Of a DNA stretch of 64,000 nt, positions 26,440 to 34,784 are shown piece after piece; position 1 is the stretch's first letter; each line of letters starts with the position of its first letter. This DNA is from Vicinamibacterales bacterium (GTDB taxonomy: Bacteria > Acidobacteriota > Vicinamibacteria > Vicinamibacterales > UBA2999). The stretch covers positions 1-64,000 of the forward strand of contig JAWKHS010000011.1 in assembly GCA_041394705.1 (NCBI GenBank). The letters are read 5' to 3'. The notes beneath the pieces were generated by a model. That model was not told the origin of the DNA, did not search any database, and saw nothing but the letters and a program-made list of their open reading frames with translations. A program made the position numbers and the translations under genes.

Positions 26440-28428
26440 TCATCGCGCCGAATTGGTGCCGCGGCGTGCGGGGACCACCGTGATCGTGAGGCTCGAGGGG
26501 TACTGCGCCGAGTGGTGCACCGCGTTGTGGGCCACCACCGGCGTCCGCTCGTCGAAGTTGTGGCCGCCGGTGTTCAGGTTGCGGTCGAAGCGCGGGAAGT
26601 TGCTGCTCGACACCTCGATGCGCAGCCGGTGGCCGGCCGCGAAGTAGTTGCTGGTGGTGAGCGGCTGCAGCGCGACCTTGTAGACCCGGTCCTTCTCCAT
26701 CCACACCGGCGGCGAGGCGTAGCCGTCGCGGTAGCGCATGCGCTGGATCGACTCGTCGAGGTTGTAGGCGCGGCCGTCGGGGTAGACGTCGAGCACCTTC
26801 ACCGTGAAATCGGTGTCCTTCGCGTCGGACGAGACGTACAGCGTCGGCGTGATCGGACCACTGACCTCCGTGCCCTCCGTGAACGGCTCCGACGTGTAGA
26901 CGAGGACGTCCTGTCGCGCCTCCATCCGCCGCTGGTCGAACGACCCGGCCTGGATCGCGTTGCCGGTGCAGCAGACGTTGCCGCCGTACGAAATCACGGG
27001 GTTCAGGGGATCGTAGGTGAAGCGATCGGGCGCGTCGGTGGCCGGCGGCGACATGACGAGGCGGCCGTCGCCCGCGAGCGAGTTGGCGCCCCCCGCGCTC
27101 GACAGGTAGTAGGTCGTGGTCACGGCTCCCGCCGGCGGCCACGTGTCCGACGTCTGCCACCGGTTCGAGCCCATGGTGAAGTAGGTGACCTTCGGCAGGG
27201 CCTCGAGGCGCGCCGACCGCTCGCCCTTCAGGAAACGGTCGAAGAACCCGCTGATGACGGCCGCGTAGTCGAACCGCGCGTCGCCCATGCTGCGCTCGCC
27301 GACCACGGTGTCGGCGGTGGCGCGCGTGTACGAGCAGTGCGCCACCGGCGCGATGATGGCCCACTGCTGGTCGGCGACGCCGGCGGACGCCGTCTTCCGC
27401 ACGTGGTTGTACATCGCGAGGTTCGGCCCCACCGAGACGTCGTACCACGACATGAACCACAGGCCCGGCACGTTCAGGGGCATGTCGTCGTGCCACAGGC
27501 CGCCCTTGTACCAGGACGGATCGTTCGGCGTCCGCCGCGCCATGTCGCCACCCGTCGGCACGGGCATCGCATCGGCGAAGATGCCCCGCGGCCCCTCGGC
27601 CTCCTTCAGGATGTCCTGCAGCGGCAGGTGCCACAGCACCGTGCCCCAGTCCACGGGCGGCATCTGCGGCGCCAGATCGAACAGGCGCGAGGCGGCCACG
27701 AGGTCCTCGCGGCTCGTGTCCCTCGGGAACTGCGGCCGCACCTGGTTCTGCTCGCCGTACAGCCAGGTGATGAAGAGCATCTGCACCGCGCCGCCGCGGT
27801 ACCAGTTCCCCTGCTCGTAGTACGGGCCCACGCGGCCCACCCCGGCGCCGAAGCCCTGCACGTTCATGGCGGCGAAGCCCGGGTGCCCCAGCGAGGCCAC
27901 GGCGGGCTGCCACTCGGCCGTGGACGAACAGCCCGTCGTGCCCACCTTGCCGTTGGACCACGGCTGCTTCGTCATCCAGTCGACGGCGTCGAATCCGTCG
28001 GTGGTCGGGGCGCCGAGGATGTCGTAGTGGCCCTCCGAGAAGAAGTGGCCGCGCTCGTTCTGCACGACGTAGGCGTAGCCCTGCTTCACCCACGCGAGCG
28101 CCGTCGACATGTCGGCCGGCACCCGGTTGCGCACGTCCCAGTAGTTGAAGTTGTACGGCGTCTTGGAGAACACGACCGGGACCGGCCCGGATGCGGCCTT
28201 CGGGCGATAGATGTCGGTGGCCAGCCGCACGCCGTCGCGCATGGGCATCATCACCTTGCGCTCGACGACGGCGACCGACTGGAGCTCGGCCTCGATGTCG
28301 CGCCGGCGCTGCTGTTCGGCCGGGGACAGCGTACCCTGCTGCGCCGGGAGCGCCGTGCCGGAGGCGATCCAGGCCACGGCGAGGACGAGCACGAAGCGGC
28401 GGAGCGAACGGCTGGTTGGTCGCGGCAT
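26440..28428 (-). CDS. Secreted CocE/NonD-family hydrolase
   Basis: A 662-aa serine hydrolase of the X-Pro dipeptidyl-peptidase (S15)/cocaine-esterase group. Signal peptide LRRFVLVLAVAWIASGTALP; nucleophile elbow GTTGCSSTAEWQP, where most relatives have GGSYGG; probable His in APVAHCSYTRA; C-terminal jelly-roll with VSSDAKDTDFTVKVLDVYPD and RIEVSSSNFPRFDRN. ATG at 28428 is preceded by AAAGGGGG; an earlier ATG (28473) lacks a ribosome site. Related to the second CocE protein at 48.6-50.4 kb. Likely hydrolyses acyl-amino-acid, ester or amide bonds outside the cytoplasm. Confidence 0.9.
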   Translation of the reverse strand: MPRPTSRSLRRFVLVLAVAWIASGTALPAQQGTLSPAEQQRRRDIEAELQSVAVVERKVMMPMRDGVRLATDIYRPKAASGPVPVVFSKTPYNFNYWDVRNRVPADMSTALAWVKQGYAYVVQNERGHFFSEGHYDILGAPTTDGFDAVDWMTKQPWSNGKVGTTGCSSTAEWQPAVASLGHPGFAAMNVQGFGAGVGRVGPYYEQGNWYRGGAVQMLFITWLYGEQNQVRPQFPRDTSREDLVAASRLFDLAPQMPPVDWGTVLWHLPLQDILKEAEGPRGIFADAMPVPTGGDMARRTPNDPSWYKGGLWHDDMPLNVPGLWFMSWYDVSVGPNLAMYNHVRKTASAGVADQQWAIIAPVAHCSYTRATADTVVGERSMGDARFDYAAVISGFFDRFLKGERSARLEALPKVTYFTMGSNRWQTSDTWPPAGAVTTTYYLSSAGGANSLAGDGRLVMSPPATDAPDRFTYDPLNPVISYGGNVCCTGNAIQAGSFDQRRMEARQDVLVYTSEPFTEGTEVSGPITPTLYVSSDAKDTDFTVKVLDVYPDGRAYNLDESIQRMRYRDGYASPPVWMEKDRVYKVALQPLTTSNYFAAGHRLRIEVSSSNFPRFDRNLNTGGHNFDERTPVVAHNAVHHSAQYPSSLTITVVPARRGTNSAR

Positions 28429-28531
28429 ACAGCCCCCTTTGCGTCTCACGCGCGTCATTATCGCGCCGTGCACGGGCCGGCCGCCAGGACCGCTGGCGCG
28501 CGGCGCGCCCGCCGGCCTTGCGCCGCGGACC

Positions 28532-29425
28532 TCACGCGAGGTGCTTCAGCTTGTCGGGATTCCGCACGATGTAAATGGCGGCGATGCGGTCGCCGGCCAG
28601 TTCGAACGCCGTCGTCTGCACCAGGCCCTCGGGGCCGAGCACGACGAGACCGGGCAGTCCGTTGATGACCTCGAAGCGGGCCGACATCTCGCGCGTCCAG
28701 CCCTTCCGCACGACGCCGGCCACGAACGCGGCGGCACGATGGGCGCCCTCGATGACGTTCAGGGCGGCCGTCACCTTCCCGCCGCCGTCGGCCACGACGC
28801 GCGCGTCGCTGGTGAGCATCCCCTTCAGGGACTCGACGTCGCCGGACTGCGCGGCCTCGATGAACGCCTTCAGGAGCGCGGCGTGTCCTGGCGCCACGGG
28901 ACCCGCGGCTGCGCCCCGCGCGGACGGCCCGTCGGGGCGCGCCTCGCGGACGCGGGCCCGCGCGCGGCTGGCCAGCTGCCGGCACGCCGCGTCGCTCCGG
29001 TCCAGCGCCGCCGCCACCTCGGGAAACGAGTAGTCGAACACGTCGTGCAGCAGGAAGGCGGCGCGTTCGAGAGGCGAGAGTCGATCCAGCGCCAGGAGCA
29101 TCGCCACAGACAGGTCCTCGGCGAGCGCCGTGCGCGCGTCGGGCGCCAGGGAGGCCGTGTCCACGACGGGATCGGGCAGCCACGGTCCTACGTACTGCTC
29201 CCGGCGGGTGCGCGCCGACTTCAGGATGTCGAGACAGATCCGGGTGGTCGTGGCCATCAGGAACGCCCGCGGCGTCGCCACACCGGCCCGATCGACACCG
29301 TGCCAGCGGAGGTAGGCCTCCTGGACGGCGTCCTCGGCTTCGGCCATCGACCCCAGCATGCGATACGCCAGCCCGAGCAGGCGGCGCCGATGCGGCTCGA
29401 AGGTGGCGGATGGATCGCCCGTCAT
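28532..29425 (-). CDS. SigJ-like ECF sigma factor with SnoaL-like tail
   Basis: A 297-aa ECF sigma factor. Region 2 (RRRLLGLAYRMLGSMAEAED, AVQEAYLRW) and region 4 (LSPLERAAFLLHDVFDYSFP, DRSDAACRQLASRAR) are clear. The C-terminal 120 residues form a SnoaL/NTF2-like domain (ALLKAFIEAAQSGDVESLKG onward), as in the ECF41/SigJ group, where the tail controls activity in place of an anti-sigma factor. Its ATG overlaps the stop of an AhpD-like gene (ATGA); ECF41 factors are typically linked to carboxymuconolactone decarboxylase/AhpD-type genes. Probable role: oxidative-stress response. Confidence 0.9.
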   Translation of the reverse strand: MTGDPSATFEPHRRRLLGLAYRMLGSMAEAEDAVQEAYLRWHGVDRAGVATPRAFLMATTTRICLDILKSARTRREQYVGPWLPDPVVDTASLAPDARTALAEDLSVAMLLALDRLSPLERAAFLLHDVFDYSFPEVAAALDRSDAACRQLASRARARVREARPDGPSARGAAAGPVAPGHAALLKAFIEAAQSGDVESLKGMLTSDARVVADGGGKVTAALNVIEGAHRAAAFVAGVVRKGWTREMSARFEVINGLPGLVVLGPEGLVQTTAFELAGDRIAAIYIVRNPDKLKHLA

Positions 29426-29982
29426 CCGCGTGAGGCGGCGGAGGCCGGCCCGCCGACGGCGATCGGCGCACCGCCGACGACGATGCGGGTGCACGCCTGT
29501 CCGTGGCCCATCGCGTACTTCACCGTGGGGTACATGCGCGCGGTGAGGATCGCGAAGGCGAGGCTGGCGACCGCGCGCGGGCCCCATCGCCGTTGGATCT
29601 CGCGGCGGTAGCCGTCGGCGGCCGGGTCGTGGTCCAGCGTGGCGCGCGTGAAGCGCCAGGCCAGGGCCACGTCGTCGGGCATCGACGCCGCGTCACCCGT
29701 CAGCACGGCGCGGAGCACCTCGGGCGCGATACCGGCCTTCTCGGCCATGGCCACGCCCAGCTGGGTGCAGGGTCCGCAGTCCTCGGCCCGCACGGCCGTG
29801 AGGGCGGCCGCCGTCAGCGCCGCCGGGGGCACGTCCTTCCGGTATCGCCCGAGCGCCGTCGCGCGCTGGAACAGCCACGCCGCGCGCGGGTCCGCCTCGA
29901 CGAGCTCGTGGAGGTATCCCGCGTCGTACTGCCATTGCCGCTCGAACGCGCGGACTCCCCGGTGCATCAGCCACTTCACCAT
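29422..29982 (-). CDS. AhpD/carboxymuconolactone-decarboxylase-like protein
   Basis: A 186-aa alpha-helical protein with the redox CxxC motif AEDCGPCTQLGVAMAEKAG, as in AhpD-type peroxidase partners. ATG at 29982 has AGGAGA seven bases upstream; an ATG six codons earlier would swallow that site. Coupled by ATGA to the SigJ-like sigma factor, as in ECF41 loci, where the partner is the usual target of the sigma factor. Likely role: peroxide or organic-hydroperoxide detoxification, or quinone chemistry. Confidence 0.85.
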   Translation of the reverse strand: MVKWLMHRGVRAFERQWQYDAGYLHELVEADPRAAWLFQRATALGRYRKDVPPAALTAAALTAVRAEDCGPCTQLGVAMAEKAGIAPEVLRAVLTGDAASMPDDVALAWRFTRATLDHDPAADGYRREIQRRWGPRAVASLAFAILTARMYPTVKYAMGHGQACTRIVVGGAPIAVGGPASAASRG

Positions 29983-30124
29983 GACATCGTCTCCTGACAT
30001 GGGGACGAGATGGCCGTGAAGAGTGTGACATGGTGGCCCGGTGAACCCCGGCCGTGCCCGGCGGCGTCACAGCAGGCGGACCGGCCCAGGCGCGACTGCC
30101 GGGCCCTGGACACGGAGGGTCGAC

Positions 30125-30607
30125 ATGCGCCGTCCCGATGACGCGGTGCGCGAGCACCTGGTGCGAGTGCTGGAATGGAAGGAGGCCCATGCGGGTTTCG
30201 ATGCGGCCGTGGCCGGTCTGGAGGCGGCCCGGCGCGGCGCCAGGGCACCGGGTCTCGAGCATTCGCCATGGCAGCTGCTGGAGCACATCCGGATCGCCCA
30301 GGCGGACATCCTGGACTTCTGCCTGAACCCGGCGTATTCCCACGACCGGACGTGGCCCGACGACTACTGGTCCGCCGATCCCGCCCCGCCCGATGACGCC
30401 GCCTGGGCCGCCAGCATCGCCGCCTGCGTCGCATCGCGAACGCGGCTCCAGGCGCTGGCGCGCGAGGTGGAGGACCTGACGGCCAGCGTGCCCACCGGCG
30501 ACGCCCGCCAGACCTACCTCCGGGCGATCCTGCTGGCGGCCGACCACGCCGCGTATCACGTGGGGCAGCTGGTCATGGTCCGCAAGGCGATCGGCGCCTG
30601 GGGGTAG
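30125..30607 (+). CDS. DinB-family protein
   Basis: A 160-aa four-helix-bundle protein of the DinB/YfiT superfamily. Metal-ligand histidines are seen in SPWQLLEHIRIAQ and DHAAYHVGQLV, with ILDF between. DinB proteins include thiol transferases (bacillithiol, mycothiol) and proteins of unknown function. ATG at 30125 is preceded by GGAGGG. Divergent from the AhpD/SigJ pair. Confidence 0.85.
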   Translation: MRRPDDAVREHLVRVLEWKEAHAGFDAAVAGLEAARRGARAPGLEHSPWQLLEHIRIAQADILDFCLNPAYSHDRTWPDDYWSADPAPPDDAAWAASIAACVASRTRLQALAREVEDLTASVPTGDARQTYLRAILLAADHAAYHVGQLVMVRKAIGAWG

Positions 30608-30760
30608 AGCCACCAGGCGTGCCGTCCGGTCGCGCCGGGCTGCGGGCAGGGCCCGAGCCCGAAGACCAGGCAACCCGGACGCGGCCGCGTGCGCCTCGAG
30701 GAGGCTCACGAGCGGTCGTGCTTCACGGCCGATGGCCGACCCGGCAGAATTGACGGCGTG

Positions 30761-31519
30761 ATGCGACGCGTGCCCCCGACGCCCCGGCGCTGGTCGCGGC
30801 GCCAGGTCCTCGCGGCGCTGCCGGCCCTGCCCCTCGCCGGGTGCGCGCGAGGGCCGCAGACGGTCCGTCTCACGGTGAGGCCAACGCCGTCGACGGCGCG
30901 CGCGGCGCCCGGCGAGCACCCGCTCGGCCTCGGATCGTGGTGGCGGGACGGCACGCTGTACATCCCCCGGCAGGCGGACCAGGGCGGTCCCCTCCCGCTC
31001 ATCGTGTGGCTGCACGGCGGCGGCGGCAGCGCGGACGACTTCCGCGAGAAGTTTCCGCTGGCGGACGAGTTCGGCGTCGTCATGCTGGCGCTGGACGCCC
31101 GTGACAACACCTGGGACGGCGTGGACAGCCCGTTCGGCCCCGACGTCCGCTTCATCGACGAGGCGCTGCGCGTCACGTTCGACCGGGTGGCCGTGGATCC
31201 CGCGCGGCTGGCGATTGGCGGACTGTCGGACGGCGGCTACTACGCCCTGTCGATCGGGATCGTGAACGGCGATCTCTTCACCCACCTGGCCGCCGTCGCG
31301 CCCGGATGGATGGCGCCACCGGGCCCCGCCGTGGGGCGCCCGCGGGTCTTCGTCGGGCACGGCACGCGGGACACCGTCTACAACGTCCGCACGAGCCGCC
31401 TGCGCGTGGTGCCCGAGCTCAGGCGCCTCGGCTACGACGTGACGTACTACGAGTTCGACGGCCCCCACTGGATCGTCCCCGACGCGGCCCGCACGCTGCT
31501 CCGGTGGTTCGTCGACTGA
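30761..31519 (+). CDS. Lipoprotein esterase/PHB-depolymerase-like hydrolase
   Basis: A 252-aa alpha/beta hydrolase of the PHB depolymerase/carboxylesterase group. The N-terminus has SRRQVL (twin-arginine-like) and a lipobox, LPLAGC, so it is likely a lipoprotein. Oxyanion motif LIVWLHGGGGSADDF, nucleophile elbow IGGLSDGGYYAL, and catalytic histidine in FDGPHWIVPD are visible. Substrate not evident. The upstream 150 bp hold no gene. Followed by a phosphatase gene in the same direction. Confidence 0.82.
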   Translation: MRRVPPTPRRWSRRQVLAALPALPLAGCARGPQTVRLTVRPTPSTARAAPGEHPLGLGSWWRDGTLYIPRQADQGGPLPLIVWLHGGGGSADDFREKFPLADEFGVVMLALDARDNTWDGVDSPFGPDVRFIDEALRVTFDRVAVDPARLAIGGLSDGGYYALSIGIVNGDLFTHLAAVAPGWMAPPGPAVGRPRVFVGHGTRDTVYNVRTSRLRVVPELRRLGYDVTYYEFDGPHWIVPDAARTLLRWFVD

Positions 31520-31591
31520 CCTGGCGCCCGCCGCCGGCGCCGCCATGCCCGATCGCTCGCGGCAGGCGCGTCCACTACAATTCGGAGCGCC

Positions 31592-33217
31592 ATGCGAACG
31601 TGCCTGCGGCTGGCCGCCGTCCTTGTCCTTGCCCTCACCGTCCCCGCCCTGGCGCAGCCGGTCCGGCCGCGGCTGGTGGTCGTCATCGCCGTCGATCAGA
31701 TGCGCGGCGACTACGTCGTCCGCTATCAGCACCAGTGGTCGGGCGGCCTGAAGCGCCTCGTCACCGAAGGCGCCTGGTTCCGTCAGGCGGACTACCCGTA
31801 CTTCAGCACCGTGACCTGCGCCGGCCACGCCAGCATCGCCACCGGCGCGCCGCCCGCGGTGCACGGCATGGTCCAGAACCAGTGGGTGGACCCTGGCGGT
31901 ACGCGGCTCACGCGGTGCACCGACGACGCCGGTAAGCCGCTCGTCCCGTACGGCCGGCCCATCGAGGGCCTCGGCCAGAGCGCCGATCGCCTGGCGACGA
32001 CCACCTACGCCGACGAGCTCCGCCTGCAGGCGCCCGCGGCGCCGCGCGTGGTGAGCATCTCGCTGAAGGCGCGGTCGGCCATCACCCTGGGCGGGCACCA
32101 CCCGGACGCCGTGATCTGGCAGGACGAGGACACGGGCGAGTGGACCACGTCGAGCGCGTTCGCCACAACGCCGGCGCCCTTCTTCGCCGACTACATCGCC
32201 GCGCACGACATCCGCCGCGAGGTGGGCCGGACCTGGCAGCGCGCGCTGCCGGCCGATCACTATCTCTACGGCGTCTCGTCGATCCCCCCGCGGGGCGTCT
32301 CCGAGCGCAACCGCACCTTCCCCCACACCGTGGAGGGCCGCGCCGACGGGCTCGACAAGGTGTTCACGGACTCGTGGGAAGCGAGCCCGTTCTCGGATGC
32401 CTACCTGGCCGGACTGGCCGCGGCCGCCCTGGACGGCCTGAAGCTGGGCCGCGGACCAGGCACGGACTACCTGGCCGTGAGCTTCTCGGCGCTCGACAAG
32501 GTCGGCCACGACTTCGGACCGGAGTCGCACGAGGTGCAGGACGTGCTCGTGCGGCTCGACCGCGAGCTGGCGACGCTCCTCGACAAGCTCGACACCGACG
32601 TGGGCCGCGGGCGCTACGTGCTGGCGCTGTCGGCCGATCACGGCGTCTCGCCGGTGCCCGAGCACATCAAGGCCCGCGGCTACGACGGCGGCCGGATCTC
32701 GCAGCCGGCCCTGGCCGGGGCGATCGACGCCGCGCTCGCCGCCGCGATCGGGCCCATGACCGGGCGCACCATCGTGAACAACGCCGACATCTACCTGCCG
32801 GCCGGGGCGTACCAGACGCTGTCGGCGAACCCCGAGGCGATGGCACGGGTGCTCCACGTGGTCCGCGACACACCGGGCGTCATGCGCGCCTACACCCGCG
32901 ACGAGATCGCGGCCGGCGCCGGTTCGCCGGACCGGATGCGCCGCGCGGCCGCGCTCAGCCAGTTCCCGGGCAGAAGCGGCGACCTGTTCATGATGCCCAA
33001 GGCGTACTGGACGACGTCGGTGGACACGACGTCGCACGGCACGGCCCACCGCTACGACACCCACGTGCCCGTGATTCTTTTCGGGGCGGGCATCACCCCG
33101 GGCCAGTACATGCAGCCGGTCTCGCCGCTCGACATCGCGCCGACCGTCGCGTTCCTGACGGGGGTGCTGCTGCCGGACGCCACGGGCCGCGTGCTGACCG
33201 AGGCCCTGGCACGATAG
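31592..33217 (+). CDS. PafA-like alkaline phosphatase
   Basis: A 541-aa secreted phosphatase of the nucleotide pyrophosphatase/type I phosphodiesterase superfamily. Signal peptide LRLAAVLVLALTVPALAQP; first metal Asp in VVVIAVDQMRGDY; nucleophile Thr in YFSTVTCAGHASIATGA; later metal ligands in SFSALDKVGHDFG, LALSADHGVSP and THVPVILFGAG. Removes phosphate from phosphomonoesters in the periplasm, like the PafA Zn enzyme. ATG at 31592 has GGAG and a TACAAT box ten bases upstream. Lies directly upstream of an enoyl-CoA hydratase gene but with its own promoter. Confidence 0.88.
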   Translation: MRTCLRLAAVLVLALTVPALAQPVRPRLVVVIAVDQMRGDYVVRYQHQWSGGLKRLVTEGAWFRQADYPYFSTVTCAGHASIATGAPPAVHGMVQNQWVDPGGTRLTRCTDDAGKPLVPYGRPIEGLGQSADRLATTTYADELRLQAPAAPRVVSISLKARSAITLGGHHPDAVIWQDEDTGEWTTSSAFATTPAPFFADYIAAHDIRREVGRTWQRALPADHYLYGVSSIPPRGVSERNRTFPHTVEGRADGLDKVFTDSWEASPFSDAYLAGLAAAALDGLKLGRGPGTDYLAVSFSALDKVGHDFGPESHEVQDVLVRLDRELATLLDKLDTDVGRGRYVLALSADHGVSPVPEHIKARGYDGGRISQPALAGAIDAALAAAIGPMTGRTIVNNADIYLPAGAYQTLSANPEAMARVLHVVRDTPGVMRAYTRDEIAAGAGSPDRMRRAAALSQFPGRSGDLFMMPKAYWTTSVDTTSHGTAHRYDTHVPVILFGAGITPGQYMQPVSPLDIAPTVAFLTGVLLPDATGRVLTEALAR

Positions 33218-33235
33218 ATCCGTCCGGGCTGGTGC

Positions 33236-33241
33236 TACAGT
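33236..33241 (+). promoter_or_regulatory. Putative -10 of a leaderless transcript
   Basis: TACAGT, preceded by TGC (extended -10), is followed by six bases and the ATG of the enoyl-CoA hydratase gene. No Shine-Dalgarno is present, so transcription probably starts at the ATG. Confidence 0.5.
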
Positions 33242-33247
33242 CCCCGC

Positions 33248-34036
33248 ATGCCGTTCGAGACCCTCCGGTACGACCTCCGGGACGCGGTCGCCACGATCAC
33301 GCTCGACCGCCCCGCGCGCCTCAACGCCCTGAACCTGACGCTGGGCCGGGAGCTCTTCCACGCGGTGCTCGAGGCCGACGAGGACCGGGCCGTGCGCTGC
33401 ATCGTCCTCACCGGCGCCGGCACGGCGTTCTGCGCGGGCGGCGACGTGAAGGACTTCCACGAGAGCGGCGGGCGCATCGGGATCGTCATCAAGGAGCTGA
33501 CCACCTACCTCCACGGCGCGGTGTCGCGGCTGGCGCGCACGCCCAAGCCCGTGATCGTGGCCGTCAACGGCGTGGCCGCGGGCGGCGGGATGAGCCTGGC
33601 GCTGGCCGGCGATCTCGTCCTGGCCGCCGAGTCGGCGAGTTTCGTGATGGCGTACGCGAAGATCGGCGCCTGCCCCGACGGGTCGTCGTCGTACTTCCTG
33701 CCGAGGATCGTCGGGCTGCGCCGGGCGATGGAGCTCCACTACACGAACCGGCCGCTCTCCGCGCGCGAAGCCCTGGACTGGGGCCTCGTGACGCGCGTGC
33801 ACCCGGACGCGGAGTTCACGCCGGCGGTCACGGCGTTCGCCACCGAGCTGGCCCAGGGACCCACGCTCGCGTACGGGGCGGCCAAGCGGCTGTTCCACCA
33901 GTCCACGCAGGAGAGCCTCGAGTCGCAGATGGAGCTCGAGGCCCAGGCCATCGCCGCGCTGGGCCATACCGAGGACTTCAGGAACGGCGTCGCGGCGTTC
34001 GTCACGAAGGCGCCGGACGTCTTTCGCGGACGGTAG
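33248..34036 (+). CDS. Enoyl-CoA hydratase/isomerase, PaaG-like
   Basis: A 262-aa crotonase-fold protein. Oxyanion-hole regions are GTAFCAGGDVKDFHE and VNGVAAGGGMSLAL. The third key region is KIGACPDGSSSYFLPR, where the Asp suits PaaG-type isomerases rather than classical hydratases with Glu. PaaG isomerises ring-opened phenylacetyl-CoA intermediates; substrate here unproven and no phenylacetate genes are nearby. Probable leaderless mRNA. Confidence 0.88.
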   Translation: MPFETLRYDLRDAVATITLDRPARLNALNLTLGRELFHAVLEADEDRAVRCIVLTGAGTAFCAGGDVKDFHESGGRIGIVIKELTTYLHGAVSRLARTPKPVIVAVNGVAAGGGMSLALAGDLVLAAESASFVMAYAKIGACPDGSSSYFLPRIVGLRRAMELHYTNRPLSAREALDWGLVTRVHPDAEFTPAVTAFATELAQGPTLAYGAAKRLFHQSTQESLESQMELEAQAIAALGHTEDFRNGVAAFVTKAPDVFRGR

Positions 34037-34066
34037 CCGCGCGCCGGCGGGCGCACGCGCCCGCGT

Positions 34067-34096
34067 GGTAAGATTCTTACCGGCGTCGGTATTACC
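34067..34096. promoter_or_regulatory. VapBC operator palindromes
   Basis: GGTAAGATTCTTACC (34067-34081) is a perfect 15-bp palindrome and GGTATTACC (34088-34096) a perfect 9-bp one sharing the GGTA/TACC half-site. The second abuts the antitoxin ATG. They suit autorepression by an AbrB-type antitoxin-toxin complex. TAAGAT inside the first palindrome could be the -10. Confidence 0.6.
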
Positions 34097-34348
34097 ATGC
34101 GCATCACGAGCAAGGGCCAGGTCACGATTCCCCAGGACATCCGCGAGAAGCTCGGCCTGCACCCGCATACCGAGGTGGAATTCGCGGTGAAGGGGGGCGA
34201 GGCCGTCATCCGCCCCAAGAAGGGCGCCGCCACGCACGCACAGCGGGTGGTGGCCCACCTGAAGGCGCACGGCGCGAAGATGCGCGTGCGCAGCCGCGAG
34301 CTCCTGGCGCTTCTCCGCGAGGACCCGGATGAGATCGACGCTCGTTGA
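34097..34348 (+). CDS. vapB: AbrB/MazE-type antitoxin (VapB)
   Basis: An 83-aa antitoxin with an N-terminal swapped-hairpin AbrB domain (MRITSKGQVTIPQDIREKLG) that binds DNA, followed by a charged tail that would wrap the toxin. The ATG directly follows the GGTATTACC palindrome, with no ribosome site, so the transcript is short-leader or leaderless. Its end overlaps the toxin start by 20 bp. Expected role: neutralise the PIN toxin and autorepress the operon. Confidence 0.9.
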   Translation: MRITSKGQVTIPQDIREKLGLHPHTEVEFAVKGGEAVIRPKKGAATHAQRVVAHLKAHGAKMRVRSRELLALLREDPDEIDAR

Positions 34349-34733
34349 CTCGAACGTCCTCATCGACCTCTTCGACGAGCAGTCCGAGTGGCGTGAGTGG
34401 TCCGATGCGATGCTCACGCGCTGTCTGTCGCGCGGCCCGCTCGTCATCAATCCGATCGTCTTCGCCGAGGTGTCCGCCGGGTTTTCCTCACTCGAGGACG
34501 TGGAGGCCGCGCTCCCGGAGTCGTACGTGCGCCGCGAGCCGCTGCCGTGGCCGGCGGCGTTCCTGGCGGGCCGGGCGTTCGTGCAGTACAAGCGCCGAGG
34601 CGGCACGATGTCCGCGCCGCTGCCCGACTTCTACATCGGCGCGCACGCGGCGGTGGCCGGGCACACGCTGCTCACGCGGGACGCCCGGCGCTATCGGTTC
34701 TACTTTCCGAGGCTCCGGGTGATCGCCCCGTAG
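34329..34733 (+). CDS. vapC: PIN-domain toxin (VapC)
   Basis: A 134-aa PIN ribonuclease. The conserved acidic residues are present: Asp7 in TLVDSNVLIDLF, Glu in VFAEVSAGF, Asp in APLPDFYIGAHA and Asp in LLTRDARRYR, so the active site appears intact. VapC toxins cut tRNA or rRNA under Mg2+/Mn2+. ATG at 34329 lies inside the antitoxin gene with GAGG upstream. A terminator hairpin follows 13 bp downstream. Confidence 0.92.
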   Translation: MRSTLVDSNVLIDLFDEQSEWREWSDAMLTRCLSRGPLVINPIVFAEVSAGFSSLEDVEAALPESYVRREPLPWPAAFLAGRAFVQYKRRGGTMSAPLPDFYIGAHAAVAGHTLLTRDARRYRFYFPRLRVIAP

Positions 34734-34745
34734 GACGGCCCGGCA

Positions 34746-34764
34746 GCCGCGTCGGCCACGCGGC
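34746..34764. terminator. Hairpin after VapC, convergent with permease
   Basis: GCCGCGT-CGGCC-ACGCGGC: a perfect 7-bp stem with a five-base loop in the 51-bp gap between convergent stops. Confidence 0.45.
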
Positions 34765-34784
34765 GTCGCGGCATCGGCAGGCTG

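Noticed and set aside
29693..34606. Very long minus-strand open frame of about 1,640 codons.
   Set aside because: It lies antisense to several well-supported plus-strand genes, has low-complexity Arg/Ala/Gly/His composition and no domain; it reflects lack of stop codons at high GC.
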